From contig NZ_JACJRT010000014.1 in assembly GCF_014697415.1 (NCBI RefSeq), positions 186,001 through 250,000 on the forward strand: a stretch of 64,000 bases of DNA, read 5' to 3'. Both the position numbers and the translations under genes were made by a program. The stretch is from Cyanobium sp. FACHB-13342 (GTDB lineage: Bacteria; Cyanobacteriota; Cyanobacteriia; PCC-6307; Cyanobiaceae). Below, piece after piece: positions 1 through 8,200 of this stretch (its first letter is position 1; each line of letters begins with the position of its first letter). The notes under the pieces are model-generated. The model was given only the letters and a program-made list of their open reading frames with translations. It was not told where the DNA came from and did not search any database.

Positions 1-476
1 GCCTCGACTGGATCCCCTGTCGCAGCACCGTGCTGCCCCAGCTGCGCCGGGCCATGGGCAGCGCCCTCGGGGTTGCCCCTCTGCCGGATGGGGAGGGTCA
101 CCGGGCCAGCCCGATCAACCGGCTGCGGGTGCTGGCCCTCGGCCGCAGCTCCAGCGCAGAGGGGCGGCGCCGCGCCCTGGCCTTCAGCTCTTACACCGTC
201 AATCCGCTCACCCAGCGCAGCATCACCCTGGGATCCCAGACGGTGCTGCCGGCCAACCGCTTCGTCACCGTGCCCGTGCAGAGCTCCCAGGTGCTGGCCG
301 CCATGGTGGCCGCCTCCAACCAGGGCCTTCAGAGCAACAGCCTGGTGACCCTGGTGCACTCCAATGACCCCCGCATTCCCCGCTTGCAGACCCTGCTGAC
401 GGAGTTGGTGTTCGGGGAGCGCAGCCCCGAGGGCGCCACCACCGAGCTGGTCCAGATCCTGCAGACCCGCCCATGA
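1..476 (+). CDS. Solute-binding protein, C-terminal part (gene runs off left edge)
   Basis: The frame is open from base 3, so this is the last ~157 residues of a longer protein. The visible start (LDWIPCRSTVLPQLRRAM) aligns residue by residue with [18 protein letters not shown] inside the complete solute-binding lipoprotein at 27864-29108. The ends also match (LVFGERSPEGATTEL against [15 protein letters not shown]). It is therefore a paralogue of that protein: a periplasmic binding protein of the extracellular solute-binding family 1 type. The ligand is not evident. Its stop overlaps the start of the MscS gene by 4 bp (ATGA), the same junction as in the second locus, which suggests translational coupling and a shared role. 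Signal peptide and N-lobe lie outside the window. Confidence 0.75.
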   Translation, partial: LDWIPCRSTVLPQLRRAMGSALGVAPLPDGEGHRASPINRLRVLALGRSSSAEGRRRALAFSSYTVNPLTQRSITLGSQTVLPANRFVTVPVQSSQVLAAMVAASNQGLQSNSLVTLVHSNDPRIPRLQTLLTELVFGERSPEGATTELVQILQTRP

Positions 477-1729
477 AAGAGCTGCTGCTGGAAATCTTCG
501 GCTGGCTGGGCTACCTGGAACGGCCCCTGGTGCTGGTGCAGCTGGGCCTGGTGATCGCCGTGGTGCTGCTCACCCGACAAGCCCAGCACCGACACTGGCT
601 ACCAGCACTGCCGCTGCTCGCCTATCCGCCCCTAGGCCTGTTGGTCCTGGGCCTGGGCTGCCTGGCCCTGGCTGGCCTGGGCTTGCCCCAGCGGCTGGCA
701 AGCCTGCTGGGGCTGCTATGGCTGGGCTGGTATGGCATCAGCCTGCTGCACCAGCCCCTGGCCCGCTGGCTGCCAGCGCAGCAGCTGCATGAACTGGAAG
801 CGCGGCTGCTGCGGCCCGCCTACCTGGTGGCCGCTGCCCTGCTGCTGATCGGGGAGGTCGACAACGTCAACGACCTCGCCGTGATCCGACTGGGAGAGCT
901 GCTGGGAGTGTCGATGAGCTTCGGCAAGTTGTCTAACGCCCTGGTGGTGGTCTACCTGGTGCTGGTGGGCTGCGGACCCCCGGCGGCCGGCGTGGCCTGG
1001 CTGATCCAGCGCAGCCTGGGGCTGAGCGACGGCAGCCGCAAGGCCATGGAACTGATGCTTCGCTACCTGGTGGTGGGGCTCGGTCTGGTGGGCGTCGCCA
1101 TGCACCTGGGCATCAACAGCACCGCCCTGATCGCCGTGGCTGGCGGCCTCTCGGTGGGCTTGGGCTTTGGCATCAAGGAGGTGTTCTCCAACTTTGTGAG
1201 CGGCCTCTGGCTGCTGTTTGAGGGGTCCGTGCGGCCCGGCGAAGTGCTGATGCTGGATGGCGATCCCTGTGAGGTGCGCCGGCTCGGCCTGCGGGCCACC
1301 CTGCTCTGGCGCAGCCGCGACAACGCCGAACTGCTGATCCCCAATCAGATGTTCTTCACCGCACCAGCCACCTCCTACACCGCCAGCGACCGCATGCGCC
1401 GCAGCCAGGTGAGCGTGGGAGCGGCCTACCACCACGATCCCGCCGCCGTGATCGCCCTGCTGGAGGCCACCGCGCTGGAGGTGCCAGGGGTGCTGCACAC
1501 TCCAGCCCCCAAAGCCCTGTTGCTCGACTACGGCGATTCCGCCATCCACTACGCCCTGCGCTTCTGGATTGCCAATCCGCTGGACAACGTCGGGATCTGC
1601 AGCGACGTGAACCAGGCGATCTGGCAGGCCTTCCGGCGAGAGGGCATCGAGATTCCATTCCCGCAACAGGTGCAGTACGAGATGGCGTGGCCCCCCGAAA
1701 ACCACCAGAGCATCCAACCCCATCGGTGA
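473..1729 (+). CDS. MscS-family mechanosensitive ion channel
   Basis: A 418-residue membrane protein with about six hydrophobic segments in the first 230 residues, then the MscS pore-helix and beta-domain signature (GLGFGIKEVFSNFVSGLWLL, residues ~228-247; VRPGE; RSRDNAELLIPNQ). It is longer than E. coli MscS because of the extra N-terminal membrane segments. MscS-family channels sit in the inner membrane and release osmolytes under membrane tension. It is a close paralogue of the MscS at 26638-27867, matching over most of the C-terminal 200 residues. The start overlaps the stop of the upstream solute-binding gene by 4 bp. Coupling to a binding protein suggests ligand-gated or ligand-associated function, but that is inference. 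Confidence 0.9.
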   Translation: MKELLLEIFGWLGYLERPLVLVQLGLVIAVVLLTRQAQHRHWLPALPLLAYPPLGLLVLGLGCLALAGLGLPQRLASLLGLLWLGWYGISLLHQPLARWLPAQQLHELEARLLRPAYLVAAALLLIGEVDNVNDLAVIRLGELLGVSMSFGKLSNALVVVYLVLVGCGPPAAGVAWLIQRSLGLSDGSRKAMELMLRYLVVGLGLVGVAMHLGINSTALIAVAGGLSVGLGFGIKEVFSNFVSGLWLLFEGSVRPGEVLMLDGDPCEVRRLGLRATLLWRSRDNAELLIPNQMFFTAPATSYTASDRMRRSQVSVGAAYHHDPAAVIALLEATALEVPGVLHTPAPKALLLDYGDSAIHYALRFWIANPLDNVGICSDVNQAIWQAFRREGIEIPFPQQVQYEMAWPPENHQSIQPHR

Positions 1730-1771
1730 AAGATCTCCAGCCCCAGTGCCAGCTTCAGCCGAGGACCGAAG

Positions 1772-2590
1772 TCAAACCTGATGGGCTTTCAACCGAGAGA
1801 CGGTTTTTTCAAGCAACTCGATCGAAACATCTTCGGCTGAGTCCACATCGGAATGGCCGAAAGGATTGTCGATATCGTCGATCAAACGCAACAGCAAGAT
1901 CACAATGAAAGAAATTACCGCCAAAAAGAAAACTGACTCAGCAAGATTCTCAGCGCGCGCCATCACCAGACCGGCAAACAGCAACACCGCAGCAATATCC
2001 GCCATCCAGTACACCAGCGGCACAAACGTGGTGTCGCGAATGGTCTGCACCCGGTTCACCTTGAGCAGAATGGTGGCCATGTCCTGCATGAGTCGCCCCC
2101 GCAGGGTGGAGGCATCACCCTTGAACTGCACCGCAGCAAGCACCACCTCGCGGTGCAACTGCTCATGGCAAAGCAGGATTTGATCGGTACTGATCCGCTC
2201 CTTCAACCAATCCAGCAGGGAACGGCCCAAACCCGCCACAGCCTCAATCGCTGGCGCAACACGGGCCTCCGGGTGATAGGCCCGAATCGCCTGGATCTCA
2301 AGCGTCAAGGACTGCAGGGCTGTGGCCAATTCACCGGGAATCTTCTCGCTTTCCTTGAAATCCGTGAGCACGCCGCTCAACAGAAAGCCCAGCAGAAAAA
2401 CGGTCGAGGCGACCATCGCCGAAAACAGCTGGTTGACGCTGATCCGCTCCAAACCCAGGGCATGCACCGCCACTTTGATGGCGCAGAGCACAAGCACCTG
2501 GAGAAACACGCCACGGATTTTTCTCAGACGACGCCGCCGCGCGGGTGGCCTGCCGGGCTGAGAAATGCTGGATGCCCTCGGACCGGTCAT
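1772..2590 (-). CDS. Membrane protein with paired TM segments, DUF4239/bestrophin-like architecture
   Basis: About 272 residues from an ATG at 2590; an alternative ATG at 2632 would add 14. Two hydrophobic stretches come early (VFLQVLVLCAIKVAV; FSAMVASTVFLLGFLL), followed by a ~110-residue soluble helical region, then two more TM helices and a short tail (RLIDDIDNPFGHSD). This TM-TM / soluble / TM-TM plan with an acidic DNPF motif after the last helix resembles DUF4239 'bestrophin-like' proteins, but the assignment is weak and no function can be claimed. It converges on the MscS gene with only 42 bp between the stops. It is less GC-rich than its neighbours. Confidence 0.55.
   Translation of the reverse strand: MTGPRASSISQPGRPPARRRRLRKIRGVFLQVLVLCAIKVAVHALGLERISVNQLFSAMVASTVFLLGFLLSGVLTDFKESEKIPGELATALQSLTLEIQAIRAYHPEARVAPAIEAVAGLGRSLLDWLKERISTDQILLCHEQLHREVVLAAVQFKGDASTLRGRLMQDMATILLKVNRVQTIRDTTFVPLVYWMADIAAVLLFAGLVMARAENLAESVFFLAVISFIVILLLRLIDDIDNPFGHSDVDSAEDVSIELLEKTVSRLKAHQV
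1791..1809 (+). terminator. Possible intrinsic terminator of the mscS transcript
   Basis: A 5-bp stem (AACCG / CGGTT) with an AGAGA loop runs straight into a run of six T (1804-1809) on the + strand, about 60 bp after the MscS stop. It lies inside the last codons of the converging gene. The stem is short, so confidence is low. Confidence 0.35.
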
Positions 2591-2731
2591 CGAAGGAGCA
2601 GTGTTCAAACGATGGCCGATCAATCGACCCATTCTGGCGATTTGAGCAGGCCGAAGCTGGTGTTCCAGAACACAAACGGGACGCTGACAGCGGCCTGGAG
2701 ATCTAGGGTTGTTTGTTGGTCATCTTTCCCC

Positions 2732-2995
2732 ATGGTTGAGGCTTTTCTGGCTGCGGTGCGCTCCAACGAAGACCTGCAACGCCAGATGCGCGGAGCCACC
2801 ACGGCGGCTGACCTGGCCGCCGTGGCCGCCCAGGCAGGCCTGACCCTCGAACCGGCCGCCCTGGTCAAAGGGTTCGCCCAGTTGCTGCTCGAGAGCGACG
2901 ACGCCATGGCCGTGCGCAACTTCGACAACCTCGGTTGGGACATGGGCGAGCTGCTGTGGGCCGCCAAGACCTGGGAGCGCCCGGATCAGGCCTGA
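2732..2995 (+). CDS. Nif11-domain small protein
   Basis: 87 residues starting MVEAFLAAVRSNEDLQRQM. The first ~55 residues fit the Nif11 pattern: an N-terminal helix with F..AV..N..LQ, an acidic/Ala stretch (AADLAAVAAQAGLTL), then a third helix. Nif11 domains occur in nitrogen-fixation-associated small proteins and as leaders of RiPP precursors in picocyanobacteria (the prochlorosin type). No Gly-Gly cleavage site and no Cys-rich core are present here, so a stand-alone Nif11 protein is more likely than a precursor. The start is the only Met before the domain. Its last 10 bp overlap the 3' end of the convergent oxygenase gene. Confidence 0.75.
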   Translation: MVEAFLAAVRSNEDLQRQMRGATTAADLAAVAAQAGLTLEPAALVKGFAQLLLESDDAMAVRNFDNLGWDMGELLWAAKTWERPDQA

Positions 2996-3624
2996 GCCAG
3001 ACGGCGCAGATAGCCCTCACGGCTGCCGGCATTGATCCAGCCCGTGGCAATGGTTTTGCTGTGGGTGGGGTTCACGCGGCCGCGGTGAATGTGGGAGGGC
3101 CCCGCCGGAAAGATCACGAGCTTGCCCCGCTCCGCTTCCTCGTGGTGACCCTGCCAATGAAATTCGGTGCCGCCCTCCGGCAGATCGTTGCAATAGAGGA
3201 TCCAGGCCAGCACGCGGTGCACCGGCTCGGTGGCCTCGTCGCTGATCGTCCAGTCGCAGTGCCAGCGCTTGAAGCCCTCACCAGGGGCGTAGCGCTGCAG
3301 GTTGAAGATCGGATTCACGAACAGTTGCTGCTCCGGGCAGCAGTCGCGAAACAGGGGCCGCTCCTGCAGATAGCGCTCCAACCCCGCCGAAACCCCCCGC
3401 AGAATCACCTCCGCCAGGGCGAAGGCCTCGGGATCGGAGCGATCGATCGCCACCAGGCTGATATCGGTGGAGATCTTGGCCGGCTCTGCACCCGCCCCGG
3501 CCTCACCCTCGGGACCGAAGGCCACTCCGGGGCGCTGCAGATCAACCCGCCGCTCAAAGAAGGCCATCACCCCATCGGCCAGGGCGGCGTAGCCAGCATT
3601 CCGGTAGGGGGCGATCAGATCCAT
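2986..3624 (-). CDS. 2-oxoglutarate/Fe(II)-dependent oxygenase
   Basis: 212 residues. The double-stranded beta-helix carries the iron triad as HCDWT (H-x-D, residues ~122-124) and a distal His in SHIHRGRV; the segment KTIATGWIN supplies the usual basic 2-oxoglutarate contact. The family includes prolyl hydroxylase-like and PKHD-type enzymes, and the substrate is not predictable. The ATG at 3624 is preferred because GGAGGA lies 9 nt upstream, whereas the in-frame GTG at 3633 would sit on that ribosome binding site. The start overlaps the stop of the upstream gene by one base (TGATG), so the two are probably an operon. Confidence 0.8.
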   Translation of the reverse strand: MDLIAPYRNAGYAALADGVMAFFERRVDLQRPGVAFGPEGEAGAGAEPAKISTDISLVAIDRSDPEAFALAEVILRGVSAGLERYLQERPLFRDCCPEQQLFVNPIFNLQRYAPGEGFKRWHCDWTISDEATEPVHRVLAWILYCNDLPEGGTEFHWQGHHEEAERGKLVIFPAGPSHIHRGRVNPTHSKTIATGWINAGSREGYLRRLAQA

Positions 3625-4076
3625 CACGGGCACTCCTCCGGGAGGTCGAGCCAGGGAATGGCCACCACCGCATCCAACTCCTGCCAGCGCTCCCGCGGGG
3701 CCACCCGCTGGGGCCCCAGGCCCACCCGCTCCAAGGCCTGGGCCACCCGCCCGACATCCAGGGGGCCCGGCGGGCCCATGGGCATCACCAGCACCTGCTG
3801 CTCGGCGGGGTCGGCCATCACCTGAAGGTCCAGATCCTCCAGCTCCCGCTCAAAGAACAGACGCCGCATCCGGCCGCTCAGCACCGGACCCAGAGCACCC
3901 GCAAAGGCCTCCAGCCCCTCCCGATCGCCGCTGCAGCCGCAGTTGAGCGACAGCCAGATCATCAGCTTGGCCCAGCTCTCGGTGCTCCACAGCGGCTGAA
4001 AGCTCTCGCGGTGCTGCCGCACCAGCTCGCCGATGGCGAAATCGAACAGGGTTGCCTGCAGGTTGGTGGCCTTCAT
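3624..4076 (-). CDS. Conserved hypothetical protein upstream of the oxygenase
   Basis: 150 residues from the ATG at 4076 (MKATNLQATLFDF); an ATG at 4085 would add three. I do not recognise the family. It has no signal peptide or TM helix. It is rich in aromatic and acidic residues, with a Cys pair (LNCGCSGDREGL, residues ~51-62), and ends in a Pro-rich stretch. Its stop is fused with the start of the oxygenase gene (TGATG), suggesting they are made together. It diverges from the small gene at 4133, leaving a ~56-bp shared promoter region. Confidence 0.6.
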   Translation of the reverse strand: MKATNLQATLFDFAIGELVRQHRESFQPLWSTESWAKLMIWLSLNCGCSGDREGLEAFAGALGPVLSGRMRRLFFERELEDLDLQVMADPAEQQVLVMPMGPPGPLDVGRVAQALERVGLGPQRVAPRERWQELDAVVAIPWLDLPEECP

Positions 4077-4132
4077 ACCTGCCATCCTGCCCACGGGCGG
4101 GCAGACTGCAAAAGCACGTGCCTGCAGCACCC

Positions 4133-4390
4133 ATGGCCCTCGACTTCAACGACCCCGATCTGGAGTTCGGCGATCTCGTGTACGCCTACCAGAGCTGGGT
4201 GATGGCGGTGATCAACGACGAGAAGCTGGGTGGCGACGACAAGCTGCTCACCGAGGAGATCGCCGACGACGCCCTCAATGCCATGCGCTTCCTACCCGGC
4301 GAGGTGACCAGCGCCATCGAAACCAGCCTCGCCCGCGTCTATGACGTGGATGCCGACGAGCTGGCCAACCTGCTGTTCCCCGAAGGCTGA
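4133..4390 (+). CDS. Small conserved acidic protein
   Basis: 85 residues (MALDFNDPDLEFGDLVYAYQ...), strongly acidic, ending DVDADELANLLFPEG. It is predicted soluble and helical, with no signal peptide. I believe similar short proteins occur in picocyanobacteria, but I recognise no named domain and make no functional claim. The start is the ATG at 4133; longer in-frame options upstream read into the promoter side of the divergent gene. Confidence 0.55.
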   Translation: MALDFNDPDLEFGDLVYAYQSWVMAVINDEKLGGDDKLLTEEIADDALNAMRFLPGEVTSAIETSLARVYDVDADELANLLFPEG

Positions 4391-4544
4391 CGCCCCACAA
4401 CCGGTCTGGCGCCCCTGCTCGCCCGGGCAGCAGCTGGACGGCACTGGTGACCCACGGAGGTCAGGAGTCTGGGACCGGGTTGGCTCGACAACACGCCGAA
4501 ACCACTGACAGAGAGCAAGGGCAAGCCATTCAGGCTCAATCGGC

Positions 4545-5567
4545 ATGCATGATCTCGACACGCCCATCGGCGGCGGCAGCGAAAGGCTGCATCTGATTCG
4601 CAAGATCGAGTTCAACAACGGTCAGACACTGGCCCCAGCACGCATCAATTACGTCACCCTGGGCACGCCCCAGCATGACCTGGACGGGCATATCACAAAT
4701 GCGATCTTGCTCATTCATGGAACGGCAAGCAGCTGGCAGATGTATGCCGAAGACTGGTGGACTAGCCAGATGTACGGCCCTGGTCAACCCCTAGATCTCC
4801 ACAGCACGTTTGTTATTATTTCAGATAATATTGGCGCAGGACGTTCCAGCAAGCCCAGCGATGGCCTGCGCATGGGGTTCCCCGCCTATCAGCACAGCGA
4901 TGTGGTGCGCGCCCAGCACCATCTGGTGACCAACGAGCTTGGCATCAAACAATTACGGGCCGTCATCGGCAGCTCCTATGGCGGCAGGCTCACCTGGCAA
5001 TGGGCTGTTCAATATCCCCATGTGGTGAAGGGCATTATTCCGATGATTGCCTCCCCATTTGCCCTGGCCGGCCGTCGTGGCATGCAAGATTATCTCGGCA
5101 TTGAACCGTTGCTCATTGATCCAACCTGGGACGGCGGCAATTACAAAGAACCCCCACGGAACTTCCCCTTGGCCATCATGGCCTATTGGATCTTTATGTC
5201 TGGGGTCAACCATCTCTGGAATGCGGCTCCCACCCGGGAGCGATCCCTGCGTCACCTGCCCAGGCTGGCGGAAAAGATTGCCGCAAAAATAGATGCCAAC
5301 GACTGGATTTATCAACTACGTGCCAATGACGAATTCAACGTGTCCCCAAAGCTGGAGGAGATTCAGGCCCGCGTGCTGGCCATCGCCGTGGATGGGGACG
5401 AAATGGTGCCGGTGGAGCTCGGACAACTGGAGGAGGCCAAGCGAAGACTCGGTGACAAAATGGAGATTCTTCTCGCCAGGGATTCAGGCAGAGGTCATGC
5501 CGCCTTGCAGCATGAGATTGGGGCTTGTGCAGCCCAAATCAACCAATTTCTGAAATCCCTTGACTGA
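4545..5567 (+). CDS. Alpha/beta hydrolase, homoserine O-acyltransferase (MetX)-like fold
   Basis: 340 residues. The layout follows the MetX-like branch of alpha/beta hydrolases: an oxyanion region ILLIHGTASS, the segment IISDNIGAGRSSKPSD, a nucleophile elbow GSSYGG (Ser at ~residue 145), an acid DGDEMVP and a catalytic His in GRGHAAL near the C-terminus. MetX itself has GGSMGG at the elbow, so this is probably a related hydrolase or acyltransferase and not the methionine enzyme. The DNA is visibly richer in A/T than both neighbours (for example 4801-4850), and the gene sits against the 3' side of a tRNA gene, which fits acquisition by transfer. Confidence 0.7.
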   Translation: MHDLDTPIGGGSERLHLIRKIEFNNGQTLAPARINYVTLGTPQHDLDGHITNAILLIHGTASSWQMYAEDWWTSQMYGPGQPLDLHSTFVIISDNIGAGRSSKPSDGLRMGFPAYQHSDVVRAQHHLVTNELGIKQLRAVIGSSYGGRLTWQWAVQYPHVVKGIIPMIASPFALAGRRGMQDYLGIEPLLIDPTWDGGNYKEPPRNFPLAIMAYWIFMSGVNHLWNAAPTRERSLRHLPRLAEKIAAKIDANDWIYQLRANDEFNVSPKLEEIQARVLAIAVDGDEMVPVELGQLEEAKRRLGDKMEILLARDSGRGHAALQHEIGACAAQINQFLKSLD

Positions 5568-5639
5568 CAACCTTGGGCCTAGCAAAGCCGTTCAAAGGCT
5601 GCCGCAATCCAGAGGTGCCCATTGCATGGGAGCGTCCAG

Positions 5640-5711
<72 letters not shown>

Positions 5712-5738
5712 GTGAGGCGCAACCTACACCACATCTCC

Positions 5739-6689
5739 ATGGTCCGTCGCCAGCCCAGCCCAGCCTCCGTGCCGCAGACGCTGCGCTGGCAGCTGGAGGC
5801 CTGCGCCGTGCGGCTGCTCCTGGCCCTGCTGCGGGGACGCAGCCATCGCACCATGGTTCGCGGCATCCGCCTGGCCCACCAACTCGCCAGGCCCTGGCTG
5901 CAGCAACGGCACGCCACGGCCCTGGCCAACCTGCAACGGGTCTACGGCGCCGAGCTCTCCCCCGCGCAACGCCAGACCATCGCCGAGCGCTCAATCGACA
6001 GCTTTTTTCTCTCCTGCCTCGAATCGATCATCCAGCCGGTCGACAGCACCCTGGTCCGCGCCGAAGGGGAGGGGCTGGACGACCTGCTGGCCCTGCATCG
6101 CCAGGGCCAGGGGGTGATCGTCGGCTCCCTGCATCTGGGCTGCTGGGATCTGGCCCTGCGTTGGCTCAGCGAACAGATCGACACCCTCTCGGTGGTCTTC
6201 CGGCCGGCCCACAACCCCATCAGTGATCGCCTGCTCAACCGTGCCCGCAGCGCCAACAGCCACTGCGGCTGGATCTCCCAGTTCGATGCGAAAGCGATGT
6301 TTCGCTGTCTGCGGGGGGGCGGCAGCCTGGTGATGATGACCGACCTCTACAGCGGCGACAGTGACCTGCAGGTCGATTTCCTGGGCCTCTCCACCCGCTT
6401 CGCCAAGGGGCCGGCCGCCCTGTCCCAGAAATCGGGCTGCCCCCTGTTTCCGGTGGCCCATGTGCGCGAGGACGACGGCCGCTTTCGCCTGATCTGCGGT
6501 CCAGCGCTCTGGCCGGGCCAGGGCGACGAGGCCCTGGCGGCCCAGATGGCGGCCCTGGCCCGCTGGCACGAGCCCTGGATCCAGGCCTACCCCGAGCAGT
6601 ACTACTGGATCAACCGGCGCTGGCGGCCAGGCGATGGCAGCGGCGAGCGGTTGCGCGCCATCGGCCCACCCGTCCTGCGGGGGCATTGA
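5739..6689 (+). CDS. Lipid A biosynthesis (LpxL/HtrB-type) acyltransferase
   Basis: 316 residues from the ATG at 5739; a GTG at 5712 would add 9 but abuts the tRNA. The acyltransferase signature H-x4-D is present as GSLHLGCWD (residues ~135-143), with later blocks TDLYSGDSD and a C-terminal YYWINRRWRP that matches the YLWxHRR(W/F) end of LpxL/LpxM enzymes. These enzymes add secondary acyl chains to lipid A precursors at the cytoplasmic face of the inner membrane. Many cyanobacteria lack typical Kdo, so the acceptor here is uncertain. Only 3 bp separate it from the next gene, with which it likely shares a transcript. Confidence 0.8.
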   Translation: MVRRQPSPASVPQTLRWQLEACAVRLLLALLRGRSHRTMVRGIRLAHQLARPWLQQRHATALANLQRVYGAELSPAQRQTIAERSIDSFFLSCLESIIQPVDSTLVRAEGEGLDDLLALHRQGQGVIVGSLHLGCWDLALRWLSEQIDTLSVVFRPAHNPISDRLLNRARSANSHCGWISQFDAKAMFRCLRGGGSLVMMTDLYSGDSDLQVDFLGLSTRFAKGPAALSQKSGCPLFPVAHVREDDGRFRLICGPALWPGQGDEALAAQMAALARWHEPWIQAYPEQYYWINRRWRPGDGSGERLRAIGPPVLRGH

Positions 6690-6692
6690 ACC

Positions 6693-7199
6693 GTGGCCAG
6701 CGGCCGCAGCCACGACCGGGCCACCTGGGCCCTGAGCCTGCCCTTCGGCCTGCTGTGGTGGCCGCTGTTGGGCCTGGCAGGCGTGGCCTGCGCCGGGCTG
6801 GCCTTTCTGCTGGGGGGCCTGCTGCTCTCCCCCGACCTCGACACCCGCTCCAACCCCACGCGCCGCTGGGGGCCCCTGCGGCTGCTGTGGTGGCCCTACC
6901 GGCGGCTGCTGCGCCACCGCTCGGTGATCAGTCACAGCCCCGTGGTGGGCAGCTGCGGGCGGCTGCTTTACCTGGGCGCCCTGCTGATCGGCCTCAGCTG
7001 GCTGGGCCAACCCCTCGGCACCCCCGCGCCAGCCGCCCTAGTGCAGGGGGCCCTGCAGCTCTGGCAGGGGCACCAGCCCCTGGTGATCGCGGCGCTGGTG
7101 GGCCTGGAGGCCAGCACCTGGCTGCATCTGCTGCAGGACGGTGATCCGATGCCCAAAACGCCGCGGCTGCTGCGGCGTTGGCGCCGGCGGCGCCGGTGA
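6693..7199 (+). CDS. DUF2227-type membrane protein (putative metal-binding)
   Basis: 168 residues from a GTG three bases after the acyltransferase stop. It opens with SGRSHDRATWALSLP and has LLLSPDLDTRSNPTRRWG, then RLLWWPYRRLLRHRSVISHS and late W-L-H (ASTWLHLLQDGDP). These conserved His/Asp positions between hydrophobic segments are those of the cyanobacterial DUF2227 proteins, related to the YdjM membrane-bound metal-dependent hydrolases. There are about four hydrophobic stretches, and a very basic C-terminus (RRWRRRRR). The substrate is unknown. Confidence 0.8.
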   Translation: MASGRSHDRATWALSLPFGLLWWPLLGLAGVACAGLAFLLGGLLLSPDLDTRSNPTRRWGPLRLLWWPYRRLLRHRSVISHSPVVGSCGRLLYLGALLIGLSWLGQPLGTPAPAALVQGALQLWQGHQPLVIAALVGLEASTWLHLLQDGDPMPKTPRLLRRWRRRRR

Positions 7200-7237
7200 G
7201 AGGGTGGCCCAACCGCGCACCGCCAACCGTCACCGCC

Positions 7238-8104
7238 ATGGGCTCCCCCTCCAGCACCCCCACCCTTGCGGCCCTCGCCGAGCTGATCGCCGTGGTGGCC
7301 CGGCTGCGGGATCCCGAAGGGGGCTGCCCCTGGGACCGGGAGCAGACCCACGCCTCCCTGGTGCCCTACGTGCTGGAGGAGGCCCACGAGGTGGCCGATG
7401 CCATTCGCCACGGCGACGACCAGCACCTGGCCGAGGAACTGGGCGACTTGCTGCTGCAGGTGGTGCTGCACGCCCAGATCGCCAGCGAAGCAGGCCGCTT
7501 TGACCTGGCGACCATCGCCACGGGCCTCAGCGCCAAACTCGTGCGCCGCCACCCCCACGTGTTCGCCGCAGCGGAAGCTGCCGACAGCGCGGCGGTCAAG
7601 CAGCTCTGGGACGCGATCAAGGCGGAGGAACAGATCCAAGGCAGGTCCACCGAGGCCCTGGCCAGCACCAGCCCCCTCAGCGATCGCCTGGCGGGCAAGG
7701 TGCGGGGCCAGCCCGCCCTGGCCGGCGCCATGACCATCTCGAAGCAGGCCGCCGCCGCCGGCTTCGAATGGGACGGCATCGACGGTGTGTGGGAGAAGGT
7801 GCACGAGGAGCTCGAGGAGCTCAAGGAAGCGGTGGCCGAAGCCAGGGCCAGTGGGGATCGGGCCCACGCCCAGGAGGAGCTCGGCGATCTGCTGTTCACC
7901 CTGGTGAACGTGGCGCGCTGGTGCGGCATCGACCCCGAGGCGGGCCTGGCCGGCACCAACCGCCGCTTCCTCGATCGCTTCTCCCGGGTTGAGACCGCCC
8001 TGGGCGGCGATCTGCAAGGCCGCAGCATCCGCGAGCTGGAGGGCCTCTGGCGGCAGGCCAAGGCGGAGATTCGGGCCGAACACGGGTCGCCAACCAGCCC
8101 CTAA
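7238..8104 (+). CDS. mazG: Nucleoside triphosphate pyrophosphohydrolase MazG
   Basis: 288 residues with two MazG repeats. The first has CPWDREQTHASLVPY, the metal-binding LEEAHEVADAI and EELGDLLLQVVLH. The second has FEWDGIDGVWEKVHEE and EELGDLLFTLVNVARW. MazG hydrolyses (d)NTPs to NMP and pyrophosphate, clearing aberrant nucleotides. The ATG at 7238 sits where E. coli-length MazG begins (just before LAELIAVVARLRDPEGG); an upstream in-frame start at 7178 lies inside the preceding gene and is unlikely. Confidence 0.93.
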   Translation: MGSPSSTPTLAALAELIAVVARLRDPEGGCPWDREQTHASLVPYVLEEAHEVADAIRHGDDQHLAEELGDLLLQVVLHAQIASEAGRFDLATIATGLSAKLVRRHPHVFAAAEAADSAAVKQLWDAIKAEEQIQGRSTEALASTSPLSDRLAGKVRGQPALAGAMTISKQAAAAGFEWDGIDGVWEKVHEELEELKEAVAEARASGDRAHAQEELGDLLFTLVNVARWCGIDPEAGLAGTNRRFLDRFSRVETALGGDLQGRSIRELEGLWRQAKAEIRAEHGSPTSP

Positions 8105-8131
8105 ACCCCTGGCAGCCCCACCCTCACAAAT

Positions 8132-8150
8132 TCTGTACAGGCTGTACAGA
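8132..8150. repeat. Two copies of a palindromic octamer forming an inverted repeat
   Basis: The octamer CTGTACAG, itself a palindrome, occurs at 8133-8140 and 8142-8149, separated by one base. Together they also make an inverted repeat of 8-bp arms (TCTGTACA / TGTACAGA) around GGC. It lies in the ~96 bp between the converging mazG and arfB genes. There is no T-run, so it is not a clear terminator; a protein-binding site is possible. Confidence 0.5.
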
Positions 8151-8200
8151 TTCAGGACACCGCCCGCACGCACCTCCCGGCCCGTCTGCCCTTGGTGCTT

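Noticed and set aside
8132-8150. LexA (SOS) box reading of the doubled octamer
   Set aside because: Spacing between the GTAC half-sites does not fit the cyanobacterial LexA consensus as I know it, and the site is downstream of both genes.
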